From: Tetmemena sp. SeJ-2015 | Taxonomy: Eukaryota; Ciliophora; Spirotrichea; Sporadotrichida; Oxytrichidae | NCBI GenBank assembly: GCA_027382625.1 | Contig: JAJKFJ010021820.1 | Location: forward strand, 1 to 64,000 | Length of the DNA stretch: 64,000 bases | Direction of reading: 5' to 3' | Shown: positions 1-12,400 of the stretch, in pieces | How the letters are laid out: each line of letters starts with the position of its first letter | Numbering within the stretch: the first letter of the stretch is position 1 | Made by a program: the position numbers and the translations under genes | Notes under the pieces: generated by a model | The model's database searches: none | What the model was told of the DNA's origin: nothing | The model's input: the letters and a program-made list of their open reading frames with translations, nothing else

Positions 1-180
1 GAAAGGAAGCAAAATACAAGCATCGAGGTGAGGCAAGCGTCTATCACTTTTAAAAAACTTAGGGACGACGAGATGCACATAGATGCGGGAGCAGGTTCGA
101 AGATGAGGAAGCTGGGTCATCTGGCCCAACAGAAGAGAGAAGGAACCTCTTAAAAATCCCTTCTTCCCAGATAAGCAAAA
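1..180 (+). pseudogene. C-terminal end of TBE 22-kDa-type ORF
   Basis: Reading from base 1 gives an open frame whose translation includes RQASITFKKLRDDEMHID and then QQKREGTSQ, with TAA read as Gln. The same sequence lies downstream of the plus-strand ORF in the complete element (about 13880-14040), where indels scramble it. It is the tail of the second TBE gene, whose function is unknown. The exact end is not clear because no TGA falls in frame near 180. Confidence 0.6.
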
Positions 181-1179
181 GTGACTTAAGTCATTAAGTT
201 AAGCTTAAATACTTTTCCTAAATATTTTCACTCTACCTTATCTCGCACATAACTTTGTCTTCTCTTCTTCCACTCTCTTACAACTACTCACTATTAAACC
301 CTCTGTATCGATAGCTTAATCATGCATCAAGTGATAGAGCAGCAGCTTCTTATAGTGTCCCTTAACTAAGTTCCAGTAAAACTCAATGCCGTTGAACTCT
401 GGAGAGTATGGAACATTAAAAACAGGAGTGATGTTCAACTCAGCGTATGCCTTCTTCGCTTCCTTTGTCTTGTGTACGCTGAGGTTGTCAACGAGTAGAA
501 CGATCTCACCGTCTGTGATCTTCTCTCTGAGCTTTTTTAAAGGGAAACGCAACATACTGCTCCCCGCTTGATAGAGCGAGGATGAAGGACATAAGCTTCT
601 AAGCCTGAGTCTTCGCTGATTCCTGCAAGTAACGCACTTGTAGTTATATTTACTTTCTACTCGTAAACTTCTATGTTATCGTGCTTCTTGTACCAACTCT
701 TCTTCATGAAGGTGTTGGGGTGTGAACACAGCTTCGTCAGCACATACAAACTTACGCTATCCCTCTACACCTGAGCAGCTAGTCGTAAATATATTTCAGA
801 TTATTATATAAAATAGCTTAGTGAAGTCTATAACGCGCTTCACTCGATTCACATTTTTTGTACTTTTATGCCATTTCAACGATAGATGTTGCTACAGTCA
901 CGGAGAATCTTGAGATAAGGAAACTATCTATGGAAGATCTTGCGCGTTTAATTCCAAACTGAATTTCCCTTTAAAGTGGCGAAGAGTTGAGGATCAATCA
1001 AATAATTGATGTGCACATCTTGAAATAATCATGAGGAAACAGCTGCAACTCCTAACTTTCTCATCTGCAAAACAACTTTCAAATGCAAAAGTATAGTGGG
1101 CGCTGGCACTCTCAACATTTTTGCGATGGGGTTGATGTTTAGAACTGGGTATTCTACTGATAAGGGTGACTACATCCAT
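180..1179 (-). pseudogene. TBE transposase (IS630/Tc1 DDE type), degenerate
   Basis: A minus-strand ORF starting at ATG 1179 (MDVVTLISR) runs toward 180 with several frameshifts. The best preserved part, 316-555, encodes LLVDNLSVHKTKEAKKAY followed by the YSPEFNGIEFYW motif. This is the second-D to third-catalytic-residue block of the IS630/Tc1-mariner superfamily (D at LLVDN, E at FNGIE). TBE transposases of about 42 kDa belong to this family and cut DNA at element ends during excision. The copy is broken by indels relative to 14050-15071, so it is probably inactive or imperfectly assembled. Confidence 0.8.
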
Positions 1180-1250
1180 ACCTTAGATCAAAATGAAACT
1201 GAGATAAGGATGATCATGTAGTTATTTTTGAGTAATTTCGCGTTTGACTC

Positions 1251-1326
1251 GCATTATTATAAGTATTAATAAAGAAATTAATTACACACAACTTATTTTC
1301 ACTTTCTTATCATATTATGGGGTTTT
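1251..1326. repeat. TBE terminal inverted repeat (right end of first copy)
   Basis: Positions 1251-1326 match the right TIR of the complete element (15146-15222), including TTATCATATTATGGGGTTTT at the end. Only one G4T4 unit is present. Confidence 0.9.
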
Positions 1327-1670
1327 TATTCAATCATTTTTGTGAAATCTTAAAATGGAAATCTAGTTTTTGATTTTTATATGATTTCAGTGCCGAATCT
1401 ATCATACATAGCGTCAGAAATCAGAATTAGTTTATCATAGTTGTTGCAGCATTTGAAGCACAAGTTGGTGTAGTATTTCTTAAATAATAATTTATTGTAG
1501 TTTTTTAATATGAACAAATTTTATGGATACTGTTTTTCACTGGGAGGAACAACTACATCTGTCTAGTTGAGGAATAAGTCGGTGAAAAACTGCAGGATGT
1601 CAAAGTTTTTGTCTTTGTCACTCAATATCTGGTCTTCTATTACTTGCCTTGGAGGGGCTGCATACTCCAT
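1327..1670 (-). CDS. Gene fragment of unknown function interrupted by TBE
   Basis: From ATG 1670 the minus strand is open with TAA/TAG as Gln: MEYAAPPRQVIEDQILSDKD, then about 90 further residues including NLCFKCCNNYDKLILISDAM. The frame stays coding-like (mixed charged residues, little AT bias) up to the TBE terminus, then runs into the element and stops about 16 codons inside it. I do not recognise the protein. The upstream sequence becomes AT-rich immediately before the ATG, so 1670 is a credible start. The rest of the gene presumably continues on the other side of the transposon, outside the window. Confidence 0.6.
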
Positions 1671-3682
1671 CTAAACTCTTCTTAAATATTAAAAATTATA
1701 ATGAAAAATATTTAAATAAATTAGTATCCTTATTAAAATTTTTCATTTCTTTGAAAAGAAAAAATAAAATAAAGCTCATAAAAAAAAGATAATCACCTTG
1801 TTACGTTCATGAATTAATTAAAATTTGATTTTAAGATAAGTTTATATTTATTTTAGGCATTTTGAGTTTTAGAAATGTTGATTAAGATATTTTTAAATAA
1901 TAAGAAGAAGATATAAAAGTTATCGTTGTATATCAAACAAAAATTTGCTTAAGAAAGTGTTTTTTTTATGAATGAGTGCATTAGATGATGGCATAATAAT
2001 AGCGGTAATAATTTTAATATAAGAATACCTATCAATTCTCTCTTATAATAAAAGATTAACTGCATTTAACTGTAATCTATTTATCTAGTTCTTTCACCCT
2101 GAACTCTAGAGAAGCCAACTCTCAGATTTCAATAAAAAGGGTTTTATTCAAATGTTTTTCATCCTATTTTTCTATAAGAAATATTTTAAAGACTTATCAG
2201 AGTATTAGTAAATATCCTTACCAATTTCAGATGTTGTCGAAATCATCTTTGGATTTATACTTTTCAAATATATTTTCTTCTAAATTTAATCGATAATATG
2301 ACGATAATTATTTAAAAGGAGATTCAATTTTTAGTTAATTACTAACTCTCATTAATTTTAAAAATTAATAAACTTAAATAAATAGAGATAAGTTTATGGC
2401 CTGCAATAGCTGAAGTAAACTTTAATTAACTTAAGTAGAGGAAGCTCTACAACCAATTTGTCTAAAGCTTCGTCTAAGTATCGTGACTCATTTGGTTTGT
2501 CTAAAAATATTATTTAATAAAACATTTCTAAATTTTTATCTCAAGGAATAAATATAAAATAAAGTGGAATTTAATAAAAAAGTTTTAAATTAGTATTCTT
2601 GTCAAATATTGGAAGGATTTATTCTTCTATTGCTTCTTTAAGAGAATAAATATAAAATCTTATTCTATCTTGTTTTATTATTAACAATTTCTTTATAATT
2701 TTTTCTTTATGTATTGTATTTCTCTCCTTATTTTCATAAGTATTAGTTCTAGCATTTTATTTGTATCTAATTACAAGAGAATATTGTCTAAAATTAAAAT
2801 TTATTTAATGAGCTTCAAGTTTTCTGAATTTACATTTTTACTTATATATGACTTTATAGAGATTTTTATGAATCTTTCATCCTATAACTAATATAAATAT
2901 TGTCTGAGATAAGGATATTAGGTATTTTCTATACTTAAAATTAACAATTATAAAAATGATTTTCTTTTAATTAAAGTAGATTTAGCTAAAAAAAGACTAA
3001 CTTAAAAAATGTTTATCAAATTATAAATTTTATGATAATAAATTTTTTAATTAAAATTCTAAAAACTCATGAAATTAATTTGTCTATAAAAATAATTTGC
3101 TAGCTTCATATTATACAGCAATTATTTTTTTTATAAAAAATACGCATAATTTTGATAAAATATCTCTCATTTAAATATCTGACTGATCATACCTTTATTA
3201 AGAATATACAAAAAGCCTTCATAACAAGGATTATTGATAAATAACTTATATATATATATTTATTTTATCTACTTTCTTTAAAACTCGTGGCATTTATTTA
3301 ATATTTTTGTCAGCATTGAATATGGGGTCATGATACTTATCGACCATAATTTGAATAAGCTTCTAGCATTTTTCTCTTTGAGTTAAGGACTTTGCGAAAT
3401 CTTTGAATGCATCCTTGAAAAGATTTGATTTCTAAGGGTATGTGCGATACAAGTATCCGAAGCATAGCAAACCCAAGTATATTACATTCTTTATATTTCT
3501 TTGTGGCTTTATAAACTTAATTGAATGAAATAAATTAAGCTTTTGATAAGGAAGAGAGTTTACCATTATTCAATTCCTTTTGCATCTCGCTTTATATGTA
3601 TTTATACATTTCGTTAAACCTAAGGCTATTCTCCTTGAATAATTCAAGATTCTTATGAATATTAAATTAGAAAGTTAAAATT
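1671..3682. other. AT-rich non-coding DNA
   Basis: About 2 kb of very AT-rich sequence. Open frames occur only because two of the three stop codons are sense here. Nothing with coding character, TIRs or obvious repeats was seen. Confidence 0.6.
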
Positions 3683-4150
3683 CAGGACGCACACGACCGG
3701 CACTAGGCACCGATTGCCCTTTCCCTGAAGGCTTTCTGGTTTGGTAATCCATTGGCTGGTGGGTGAGTGCTTAAAAGAGGCAAGGGATAATGGCAGCCGA
3801 AGCCCTGGGGAAGGTGGTTGAGCTGCTCACTGGAGAGATAATCAAAGGTGAGTAGTTCCCACTCACCCTCCTAATCCTTGTAGGCGTGGAGGGACGAGAT
3901 CTATGGGCAAACACTCAGTCATGCAGTTGGGCCAGACGCTACGAAGCAGCAACTTGCTCTCGGTCCGAATCTACCGGATTTTTTTTCTCCTTTTAGGTTT
4001 TCTTGGATGGTCTGCAGAAGCCGAGGGCTTCTGCTCAGAATGTGAGGTGGGTGCCACGTGTTTAATATCCCCATTCGGCTGGTAGGTTTGTGTGCGTCAG
4101 ATAAGTGCGTCACAGCAATATCATTGACGTCACGGCCTATCTTATTTATG
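3683..4150. other. GC-rich island with hairpin and Pol III-like box
   Basis: A sharply bounded, GC-rich block in AT-rich DNA. It contains a 9-bp perfect hairpin (GCAGAAGCC-GAG-GGCTTCTGC, about 4013-4033). A short stem ends in TACCGGATTTTTTTT at about 3975-3988, just after GGTCCGAATCT, which matches a tRNA B-box (GGTTCGANTCC) at 9 of 11 positions. A plus-strand frame from ATG 3790 (MAAEALGKVVELLTGEIIKG) is also open if a GTGAG...TTGTAG stretch is spliced out. It could be the 5' end of a retroelement, a Pol III-derived repeat or part of a gene; I cannot decide. Confidence 0.35.
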
Positions 4151-5427
4151 CCGGTGGCCCTTAATTCCCTTAATTATTCTTATTATTATCAAGATTCTTT
4201 AAAAATGTCATAAGCTGAGCAAAGATTCTCAAGCTGCCATGTTCGAAATCTTCTCTCAAAGCAGAACTAAATATAGCAAGGATAGCTTAAGAGATACCAA
4301 TTTTAATTATTTCTCTAGCCTAATTTGATCAATCTTTCCAAAATTATTATTTATCTTTAGCTATAATTTTTAAATCAGAAAGAAATAATATATATATAGG
4401 AGATTTTTAAAGAATTAATCAGAGTGAAATTATTTTATATTGTTTTGCCTCTTATTTTTTTTCAATCTATTCTTTCTATTTTTTATTAAATTCTTTGCTA
4501 TATCATTTCGTAGTAGCTAGAAACATGAAAGGAAGATGACTAGAGTATTCTTGGAGGGGTATCAAAGCTAAAATTAAAAAGTTAAATTTAAATAAATTCA
4601 ATCATAAAAATATATTTTAATTCTTAATTAATCAAAGATGATAGTCTGGTTCATGAGGAACTTTCCATTTAGTTATATAGGATCCTGACTTTTTTTAGAA
4701 AAGAAATTTGCTTTGTACATCTCATAAAAAAATTACAACTCTTATAGGTTTATTAAAATATATTATTAAACTCAATTGACAAAACACTCCGTTAGAAAAT
4801 TCTTGTTTTATTTCTTTTTTCCTCGTAATTTTTAAATTCTTAGATAGAATAGATAAATAAAATATCTTATAATTCTTCATAAAGATATAAATAAAATATC
4901 TTATAATTCTTCATAATAGTACTCTAGGAGGCTATTCTTGTTAAAGATGACAATTAATTAAAATCAGTGATTAGTTCAATAATAATTAGAGGGTTATAAA
5001 AATTGTAGCAGTTTATAAAAAATATTTTCCTTAAATTTATTATAAAGTTAATCTAATTAGATCTTCATCTTTCTTCAATACTAGAGTTGATAATAAATCC
5101 GAGGGAGAGTTGCGAGACGAGAGATGCAAGCATTAAAATATTTACATATCTATCAGGTGTATTAAAATTTTAAGATCAGATACAATAAAAGCGTTCTAAT
5201 AAATTCAATTTTTTAAACAAAAAATAGTTATTTCTATAATCTTTTATATTTCAGCAATAATAAACTTAGAGTCTAAGCTATAAAAATTAAAAAGGTAAAC
5301 AAAGGATATATAACTCTTTTAATTTGTATAATAAGGTCCACGTAAGCTATTTCGGGCAAATCCCCAAGTTTGTTCATTTCCACGATTTTAGATTGATATT
5401 TATATCTAACTTAACTTTTAAATTTGA
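4151..5427. other. AT-rich non-coding DNA with a small tandem duplication
   Basis: No coding signal. A ~31-33-bp unit containing AAATATCTTATAATTCTTCA is present twice in tandem at 4851-4881 and 4883-4915. Confidence 0.6.
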
Positions 5428-6840
5428 TTAATTTTATTAAATAAATTATGGCGACAGAGATTAAAGTTAAAATTCTATTCATGTCTATAATATCCTGAGA
5501 TCTTTTACATATTCCTTTGCCAAATAAGTTTAAATCATAAAAAAAGCATTGGTATCGACTTTGAGAGCGAGCTTGATGAAAAAGACACGTGGACCAAACA
5601 CGATAAATGTTTTGCGAGATACCTTGATCTACTACAACCTTAAACACTTTGCTGGAATGGTATGAGAATCTAAGTGGTCCAAGGAGTGCCTCAGGGTGCA
5701 AAAATGTCCCCAAAACTCTTCAACATATACGTGGATGGAATGTGGCGAACATTCCAATATGATCCAAGTAAGACCAGGTTCAAACTCTACGCGGACGACC
5801 ACGTCATTCTTTTCCGAGGTTTAAGTACCGATGAACTAATTTCTGAACAGAAAAGAATAGCTCAGCATACCGGTCTGTATGGTCTACTATTAAATAGTAA
5901 AAAGTCTAAGACCATGAGACTGAAGAAAGATATTCCCTTCTTTGACAAATTTCAGATACTAAAAGCCTAAGACATGACTACACATTATAAATACCTGGGC
6001 ACAACTATGACACATGACCCGGATGAAGTCTTAGAGAATATGTTCAGGGAATATGAACAAGATGTCAACAAATATACGAACTACTGGGCTGGTACCATTG
6101 ATGAGAAACTCTAATAGATTCTCTACAACTCCTATGTGTACTCAAAAGTCCAACACAAAATCATGCCTAACATAATTACATACTACTAATACAACAAACC
6201 CATAATAGATAGACTTAGGAAAATACACTGGGAGCATGTGAGGAAGAAAGATTACTTCCTGAAGTTTGTCTTTAGCAAAAATGACTACAAAAACCAAGCC
6301 TTCACGCCTCCAGAGGCATTGATATACTCGGCCTTTGTAAACAACTGGTAAGAAAGAAAAAGTGAAGCTGGAGAACATATCAGAGCTACAATACTAGACA
6401 ACTTCCTGGGCAAAACAAATTTCAACTTTTCTTGGAAAGAAATGCCTGTTTGGGATTAAGAAACTATAACTAGACTAACCCAATTCATCCCTAGTGAATT
6501 CTTCCCTTTACTTCGAAAAGGTCCCCTTAGATACATGGGAAAAGTTCTTAAATGCTACTGCGGTATTAAATGCAAAAAACACGACATGGAAGACCTATGC
6601 CTAGACACCCATATGTACTGTATGGAAAGAGGCATCAGATTCCCCTATATGGATATCTTAAGGGAGGTTGCTTAACTTGGCTAAACCTATAACAGAACTA
6701 AGAGAAGCAAAATGAAACTGAAGGAGCAGATTCAAGACATTGAGAAGGAAAAGGTGGCCCTCTCTGGCCTGAAAGACAAATTCAACTTTCACTGGAAAGA
6801 GATCAAACTCAACCTCAAGAAAAGAGCTGGTTTGAAGTGA
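5428..6840 (+). CDS. Reverse transcriptase, C-terminal part (LINE)
   Basis: One frame is open from just after a TGA at 5425-5427 to a TGA at 6838-6840, about 470 codons, with roughly ten TAA/TAG codons read as Gln. It encodes the RT signature QGVPQGAKMSPKLFNIYVDG (about 5680-5739) and the catalytic LYADDHVIL box (about 5791-5817). A thumb/connection region follows, then a C-terminal part with the cysteine-containing string KCYCGIKCKKHD (about 6553-6588). There is no in-frame TGA, so the ORF was recently functional in the Gln-code. It lacks the N-terminal RT blocks and any endonuclease. Two copies of an FNF.WKE motif occur near the end. Confidence 0.85.
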
Positions 6841-6927
6841 ATTATATCTAACGTAACACGGGAGTGGTCGTATGACTTCCCTAAGTTTAACATATAACAC
6901 GCAAGACGCTAGTTCGTCTAAAATGCG

Positions 6928-6930
<3 letters not shown>

Positions 6931-6962
<32 letters not shown>
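6931..6962 (+). repeat. (TTA)n tail of LINE
   Basis: Ten consecutive TTA triplets followed by TA and a poly-A run directly after the 3' UTR of the reverse transcriptase gene. Confidence 0.9.
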
Positions 6963-7754
6963 AAAAAAGCAATATATTGAAGGCATCAAAAGAAGCTCAC
7001 CAAAGATCAATAAAGCACGTAAATTATGTTTTGAAATAGTTTTGAGCAAAGCTTGCTAGTAAGGGGTTAATAGGATACTTTTGTGGCAAATAAGTTTTAA
7101 TAACACGAAAAAATAAATATATTATTCTCTATATTATAATTATTTTGTTTTAAATTTGTTAGATTTTTTATGCTTAAAAAATTGAATTTTTGATGCACAA
7201 CATACTCACCTCGCTTCTAAGAAATATAAAATTTATTCAATTTAATATTTGGATATGAGAATAAACAATTAATGAAGAAGAGTCTGTCATTTTGAGTTTG
7301 TAATTCACTTTGATATGCTTGTAAATCCAAAATAATGAATAAAAACTCACTTTCCCTTTATTAATATGAATATAAATTTGTGTTTATTGCTTGACATCTT
7401 TGTGCATATAATAAAGTCTCAGCCATTTGTGTTCCTTATGCTACTTTTCTTTTATGGGGTGAAAAGTATTCAATTACATGCTAATTGGATAATTAAATTA
7501 GTTAATTTTGCAAAAAAAATATTTTTAAAAAAAAAATTATGAAATATAAATTCTTAAAATTGATATATTTAATTTATAGTTAATTCCATGTAATAAGCGT
7601 AATTTATTTATTTTTCCTCTAAATTTAAATAAAAACTCAACAAATCATGCTTAGCAAATGCTATTACTCTCCATCTATATAAATGAGTCTTCTCTAAATA
7701 CTATTTATTTTTAGCAGATAATTTAAATTTTAATTCCATAAAATATTAATATTA
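6963..7754. other. AT-rich stretch, no convincing gene
   Basis: Mostly A/T. A minus-strand frame continuing from the fragment at 7755-8108 stays open for a while, but its composition is that of random AT-rich DNA under a Gln-code. I do not call it. Confidence 0.4.
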
Positions 7755-8108
7755 TAATAAAAAATAAAAATTGATTAGCCCTTCTTTTTCATCTTCTTCG
7801 CAATGATAGAATTTGAAAATTTCCTCTTCTTAATAAGGAACTTTTGATTCTTCGCCCTCAAGGACATTATAAGGTTCATCATTTTGTGTAAATTCGCTAC
7901 TTTGAGTATTTGGTGCTTCTTTTTGTGGAAGGATTTTTTTGGAAGCCATCAAAGCATCCATCATAAAACTAAATAAATCATTGAAGTTTAGATACGATCG
8001 ACCATTTAGTAAAAGGATATGTGTTTTATAGTAAAAATATTTAATTTATTCAAAACACTCTGTTTTCAGAGCAATAAATCCACTTAATTTTTGATCAAGC
8101 TGCCACCT
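7755..8108 (-). CDS. Orphan coding fragment, unknown function
   Basis: The minus strand reads about 115 residues without TGA and with clear coding character, for example KLSGFIALKTECFEQIKYFY, then LNFNDLFSFMMDALMASKK and a very acidic end (EEEIFKFYHCEEDEKEG). An in-frame TGA lies just upstream of 8108 and the flanks are AT-rich. This is what a single macronuclear-destined segment (MDS) between eliminated sequences would look like. Two adjacent ATGs lie inside at 7964 and 7961. I do not recognise the protein. Confidence 0.5.
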
Positions 8109-8919
8109 ATTTGCTCTTCAAATCAACATAATGAATAAAAATAATTATCTAAAAAAAGAACTCTAATTCTATTTGAAATATTTCCAGTAAATTATAAATC
8201 TTTTCATCTTTTTTTTCTTCATTTTAATTATTTATTTTAATAAAATTTTTAATGAATTTTATCCCGATTTATAAGGCTTTAGGCTTTATTATATAAAAAT
8301 TTAAGCCTTAAAGGAAAGCACTATTATCTTTATATATGAGTATTGATTACTTTTCTTTCAGTTTAAATGAATGAATTAATGAATTTAAAAATGAAAGTGC
8401 TTCAAAAATCAATTGGAGGTATCATTATTTCTACAAAAGAGTAAAGGTTTAGCACATAATCTTACTAAGATAGAAAATTTATATCTTTTGGGCTCCGGAA
8501 CTTTGGAAAGACCAATATTTTTAGTACTTCATGCTAAAATGAAAATGATTCTCTATCTTTTCAGATGGAAATCTGAACCCTTTTTCCTCATTAAAAAGAA
8601 TGAAATTACTCCCTTGTATTGAATGCGAATGAGTGAATACAATATACTGAGATCTATTTATGTTAATATATCATAGTCTTTAGTCATTATCTCAAATAAC
8701 ATCTTTCAAATTTAATTGAGAATAAAAGATATATCTACTAAAATAATAATCATAAACTATATGGCTTATCTATTTTTAAATTCCCCATATTTTTCCTAAT
8801 TGCTTAAAATATTAAATTTTAGAATGAAATATATCTGTAAAACTAGAAAATTGCTAAAATTTAAATTAGATCTGCCATAATCATCCCATTTACAATAGAA
8901 TTTATTGACTAAAAGCATC
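8109..8919. other. AT-rich stretch with one weak ORF
   Basis: A 69-codon plus-strand frame (8413-8622; includes LLGSGTLERPIFLVLHAKM) is open, but the opposite strand is also open over the same bases and neither has a good start. No other signal seen. Confidence 0.35.
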
Positions 8920-9471
8920 TATAAATTATTTTCTTCATTCTTGATCTATTTACAGCATGAATGAAATTAAAAATAGTTTCATTGATTATTAAGAGAAATC
9001 AATTAAAGATTAAGATATTCTTAAAAATGAAAAGTGCTATATTCAATACATGCACTTAAATAGATTTGATTTTTTACTTATCATATTTATCCAACGTTAA
9101 TTTCGTAATATATTTTATAATTTATAGTTTACCATTTTTAAAAAAAACCTTTGAGCATTTGAGAAGAAAAAATTATTGATCACTTCAATCAAAATTTATT
9201 ACTTCTAATTATGTAAGATAAATTAAGAGAGTCTTATGTTATAAAGAAATTTAATTAAAGGTCAAGCGATCTTCAAAGATTTATATTCAAATAATTTATC
9301 TGAAAAAAATGCAAAAAAATCTTCTTAAAATTCTTGGAAAAATTAATAAGTTTCTCATTTTTGTGTCTTTATTATTTACGAAATAAAAGAATAAATAGTC
9401 CTACATTATTAGTTAAAATTCTGTTAATTTTTCAGACGATTAATCAATCACTTATTTCAAAATTAATCATA

Positions 9472-12400
9472 TCATAATGGGTTGACATATTTGGACTTGA
9501 CTCCCCTTTGTGAGTCAATTTTAAGTTAATTCATTTCTTTGCGAGCACTTCTTGCGCTCTAATAATCTATTTCGCTAGTTTCAGATTAAATATAATGATT
9601 AAGCATGAATTGAGTATTGATTAGATATTATTTCACTAAGCTTGGACTTGGGCTGAATCTTGATGGGTTTGAGAGTTCGCTAATTTCCATAGCTGATATT
9701 GAATTCTTGCTGTTGATACCCTCCTTAATTCTTCATAGTGTTTCCTCCATCGTTTTCTAACTTTAAACTTTTCTTATTTGGGAATTACAATTCATGACCC
9801 CCGTCACTGTCCATAATATAAGAGCTTGAAGAAGGGTCTTCAGCATTTTATTTACCGAATTGAGATTTTTTAGATGACTATATTATAAAATAAATTATTT
9901 AAGATATCAAACTAAGATCATTAGAAATAAAGGCTATAAAATTTTCCATATTTTAAAAATACTATGCATTACTTATTAAAAAAAACTAAATTTAAAGTGT
10001 ATTATTTTAATTGACTATTGATATTTTAATTTGAAACTTATAATGTATAATGCCGATTGATTTAGTGGTTGCAATTATATATAAATTTAGAAGACCTTTG
10101 ATACTTAGGTTCCCTTCTGATATGTTAGTCGTTGGGAATCTTATGTTTATCAGAAGCATTAAGACTGCTTGGATGCTGTCCATTCAAAGTATCCAAATTA
10201 GAGTGCAATGAAAGACTTGAGTTTTAAATTAAATATTATATTGAATTTCATTAGGAACACTTAATTAATTAAAATTTAAAGTTATTTGGGAAGAGTCAAA
10301 TTAAATGGAAATTAAATTTTAAAGAATCTTAATTAAAAAAAATTTATCCTCTAAATAAAAAACAGCTCTCTCTCTTACTTTCCAAATAAATGCATTATAT
10401 TTAATAAAAATTAAGTTGTTCTTCTCTGGATAGAAGGGAACCCGCAGAGCAGGATTTAATTTGTCACTCTTTTCGCTATAGTTTTGTTGTCGATTACCAG
10501 AGTTCAAGGAATTCATCTTAAAAATTAAAACCCCTTTAAAAAAAAATTTTTTTTTTTTTAAAGTTTAAAAATTTTTCCTTCTTTAAAAAATTAAAGGAAT
10601 TATTTTAAAAAATTTAGTTTTTTTAAAAAAAGAAATTAAAAATTTTTTTTAAAAAGAAATTTTATTAACCCCAAACCATTATTTCAAAAGCATTCTTGAG
10701 ATCCTTATTAAATATTTAATATTTTCAATGGTTGAATCTAGATTTAACGGGAATACACTTCTATAACTTAAGCTAGAATAAATTAAGATAATTGTCAGGA
10801 GAGTTAGCACCCGTGTGACCGCCTCCATCTACCATTTTTAAGCCATTATAATTTAACGCTTGCTCCCATCAATCTAAAAGTTTTGGCTCTCCTGTCTTAC
10901 GCCTGCAATTTTTCCTCCAAGAAGATGCTAAGTTTTATTAATTTCAGCTGGTGTTAAAGGTCCAGGATTGACAACCTTATCTTTCTTAGTTGAAACTTTG
11001 AGGAAATCAAATATAGATTTATTAGACTTGGAAACCCTTGCTGAGGCTAATTTATTATCGCTATTGGATCTTGAGTTTTAAGCGCTATTAAGCTTTTGCA
11101 TACTTGACATTCAAAACCCCAAAACCCCATAATATGATAAGAAAGTGAAAATAAGTTGTGTATAATTAATTTCTTTATTAATACTTTATAATCATGCTAA
11201 ATTTTAACCTAAAACAGGCAATATCTAAATCTTCTAGGAAGGTGACCTTGACGTCTGTCTAATATTCTCTGAATTTTATACCTTAAGTGGCTTCCTCTAT
11301 CTCAGATAACTGAGTGTTAGGTTTCAAAGGTGCTTGATTATTACTTTGTTTACTACTTTTTCAAAGGTTCTGATATCCTTGTCTATCTTACAATGTCTTG
11401 TGCGAATATATTGCATCATCTTCACTTTCACACAAGTAGTATTCCTCTGGTTTCATATTCATTCAAGTAGTATTCCTCTTAGACCAAATGTCCCACTGCA
11501 CTGAACCGTTGAGCCAAGTCTGTCTCTATGGGAAGTAGAAGCAGTTCCTTGCACCGATGCTTCCTCAATGTTTTCTCTTCTACAACTCTGTTGAAGTCTA
11601 TGACAGTTGCTCTGAATGGTTAAAAGTTTATCATGATGTTCTCTGGCTTGAGTTCTCTGAATCCAACTCATGCAATTCCATCACTCCTCTAACGAGGTCG
11701 GTGAGAATAGCAGAAAGCTAGTACTTGTTGCGCCCCCCGTGCTGAGAAATTATCTTAGTGTGATCCTCCCATTTAGGAAGGTGAATGGCGATGTAATCAT
11801 GAATCGATAAGAACACCAGCAAGATTAAGAACGTACTTCAAGTTTTTGTCCCTCGCTTTCTCAACACTGTCAGTTCGTTCGCGACACTCAAGACCTCTCT
11901 CTTCCTTCTTACAAGGTATTCGTAAAGGAAGATGTGAAGATACTCTTCTTGTATGATGGTGTCCCTTCGCTTCGCATCAGCAAGGTGGAAGGTAATTTTG
12001 AACACACCTCCTCCAATGTTTCCGATCTAAGCATGGAGTCTTGCTTTGAGCTAGCTTAAACTTTACTTGACACCATACAATAAGGCTTCTGATTCATGAA
12101 CTCAATTTCCTCTTCTTTCTCCTCTTGCTTCCTCTTTTAGTTGAACCTTGTCCAAGGTATCGTGCTTGCCTCTAGCTGGCACCATCTTTAAAGTTTCTTT
12201 AATCCAATTACAACTCAGCCATGTGCTTCTTTTCCATGTGTTTCTTGAAGGAAAGCAGAGTGAGAGAATGTCTTGCTCACAAGTTGAGCAAGGATATGCG
12301 ACGTCCACTTTCTAATGCTTCATATAGATCTTAGGTTTGTCTGAGTGGATCTTCCTTGATGTGCCGCTTGAGGCCCTGAGATATTCGAACTGTCGTTGAA

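Larger units (their letters stand above)
1..1326 (-). mobile_element. TBE-type transposon, right part (5' side cut by window edge)
   Basis: The stretch matches the right third of the complete TBE at 11112-15222 almost base for base, with many single-base indels. It carries the end of the 22-kDa-type ORF (plus strand, 1 to about 180), the transposase (minus strand) and a terminal inverted repeat at 1251-1326 ending in GGGGTTTT. TBE elements are germline-limited transposons of spirotrich ciliates whose ends mimic telomere repeats. The right end abuts a coding fragment at 1327-1670, so this copy appears to have inserted into a gene. Confidence 0.9.
5428..6962 (+). mobile_element. Non-LTR (LINE-type) retrotransposon, 5'-truncated
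   Basis: The element comprises a reverse-transcriptase ORF (5428-6840), a short 3' UTR and a microsatellite tail of about ten TTA units at 6931-6960, followed by a run of A. LINE elements of the I/Jockey type often end in simple triplet repeats. The 5' side dissolves into AT-rich DNA at about 5428, consistent with 5' truncation during target-primed insertion. No long target duplication was identified by eye. Confidence 0.75.

Noticed and set aside
2709..2891. 60-codon plus-strand ORF in AT-rich DNA
   Set aside because: Composition is that of random AT-rich sequence and there is no coding character.
6142..6900. Minus-strand open frames over the LINE
   Set aside because: Shadows of the reverse transcriptase ORF on the plus strand.
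10319..10516. 65-codon minus-strand ORF
   Set aside because: It lies inside the tail region of gene A; the frame is not the one conserved with gene B.
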